6,423 nucleotides of DNA. Source: Opitutales bacterium (GTDB taxonomy: Bacteria > Verrucomicrobiota > Verrucomicrobiia > Opitutales > Oceanipulchritudinaceae). The notes under the pieces were generated by a model that had not been told where the DNA came from, did no database searches, and saw nothing but the letters and a program-made list of their open reading frames with translations. Where the stretch lies: assembly GCA_007123395.1 (NCBI GenBank), contig SKLD01000105.1, positions 1 to 6,423 on the forward strand, given 5' to 3'. Below are positions 6,166 through 6,423 of this stretch, one piece after another. Numbering within the stretch: position 1 is the stretch's first letter; each line of letters starts with the position of its first letter. The translations under genes were made by a program, and so were the position numbers.

Positions 6166-6423
6166 TCAGCCAGGTAAGTTCGGCTGTTTGACATCGGTAA
6201 AGCGAAAGCCCGGGATGCCGATCAGTCGACCGATGATTGTCGAATCAATTCCAATCGCACCGATGTGTCGTCCCCGCCAACGAATGCGGCAGGGGATAGG
6301 AGGGGACAGCAAGGTCCCGGATTTACGGAACATCTCTCCCAGTCCTCTCCCGTGCCGCCAAAGGACGATGGCTGTCGACAGTTGCGAAAGGTCTAGGACG
6401 AGGCCGCCCGCTGAGAGAGACCA
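6166..6423 (-). CDS. Unrecognised open frame, C-terminal part of a possible protein (enters from the window edge)
   Basis: On the minus strand, one frame is open from the right window edge for 85 codons to TGA at 6168-6166. The translation has a mixed, protein-like composition, with segments such as GLVLDLSQLSTAIVLW near its start and HIGAIGIDSTIIGRLIGIPG toward its end. No family motif is recognised. It would be the C-terminal end of a gene beginning outside the window and convergent with vapC. In GC-rich DNA an open frame of this length also arises by chance, and no stop-codon or codon-use argument available here decides it. The other strand offers nothing better in 6149-6423. Confidence 0.4.
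   Translation of the reverse strand, partial: WSLSAGGLVLDLSQLSTAIVLWRHGRGLGEMFRKSGTLLSPPIPCRIRWRGRHIGAIGIDSTIIGRLIGIPGFRFTDVKQPNLPG

Overview
The window is GC-rich and densely coding. It reads as a piece of a bacterial chromosome carrying housekeeping and repair genes. Recognisable Shine-Dalgarno motifs are almost absent: vapC is the only gene with a clear one. The gene content (a class IV type deacetylase next to a phosphofructokinase with a Lys-type PKTIDND motif, and a ligase-associated Lhr helicase/PdeM pair) would fit a high-GC Gram-negative such as a member of the PVC group. That placement is a guess, because no marker gene is present.

Left part, positions 1-5367, all on the minus strand. 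In transcription order (right to left) the genes are: a YfcE/MJ0936-like metallophosphoesterase (5367-4693), a 6-phosphofructokinase (4603-3455), a histone-deacetylase-superfamily hydrolase starting 8 nt after it (3446-2502), a ligase-associated Lhr-type DEXH helicase (2324-187), and the first 66 codons of the partner phosphoesterase/endonuclease pdeM (200-1, cut by the window edge). The helicase stop and the pdeM start overlap by 14 nt. The kinase and deacetylase look like one transcription unit. The helicase and pdeM look like a second, with a 177-nt gap before them that may hold a promoter.

The most notable feature is damage in the helicase. Residues 1-440 (all RecA motifs) are in one frame and the conserved C-terminal 271 residues are in another. 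At the joint near 995-1012 roughly 100 residues expected in this family are missing. The N-terminal frame continues without a stop through the rest of the gene and enters pdeM in frame, so automatic gene calling could report a false helicase-PdeM fusion. The cause is either a real deletion (pseudogene) or an assembly fault.

Right part, positions 5368-6423. A 143-nt divergent spacer leads to a plus-strand type II toxin-antitoxin pair: a PF02697-type VapB antitoxin (5511-5753) and a PIN-domain VapC toxin (5747-6148) with overlapping ends. A perfect TTGACA hexamer and a small inverted repeat over the vapB start are candidate control elements. The last 258 bases hold an unrecognised open frame on the minus strand that enters from beyond the window edge. 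No rRNA, tRNA, CRISPR array, transposase or long repeat was seen.
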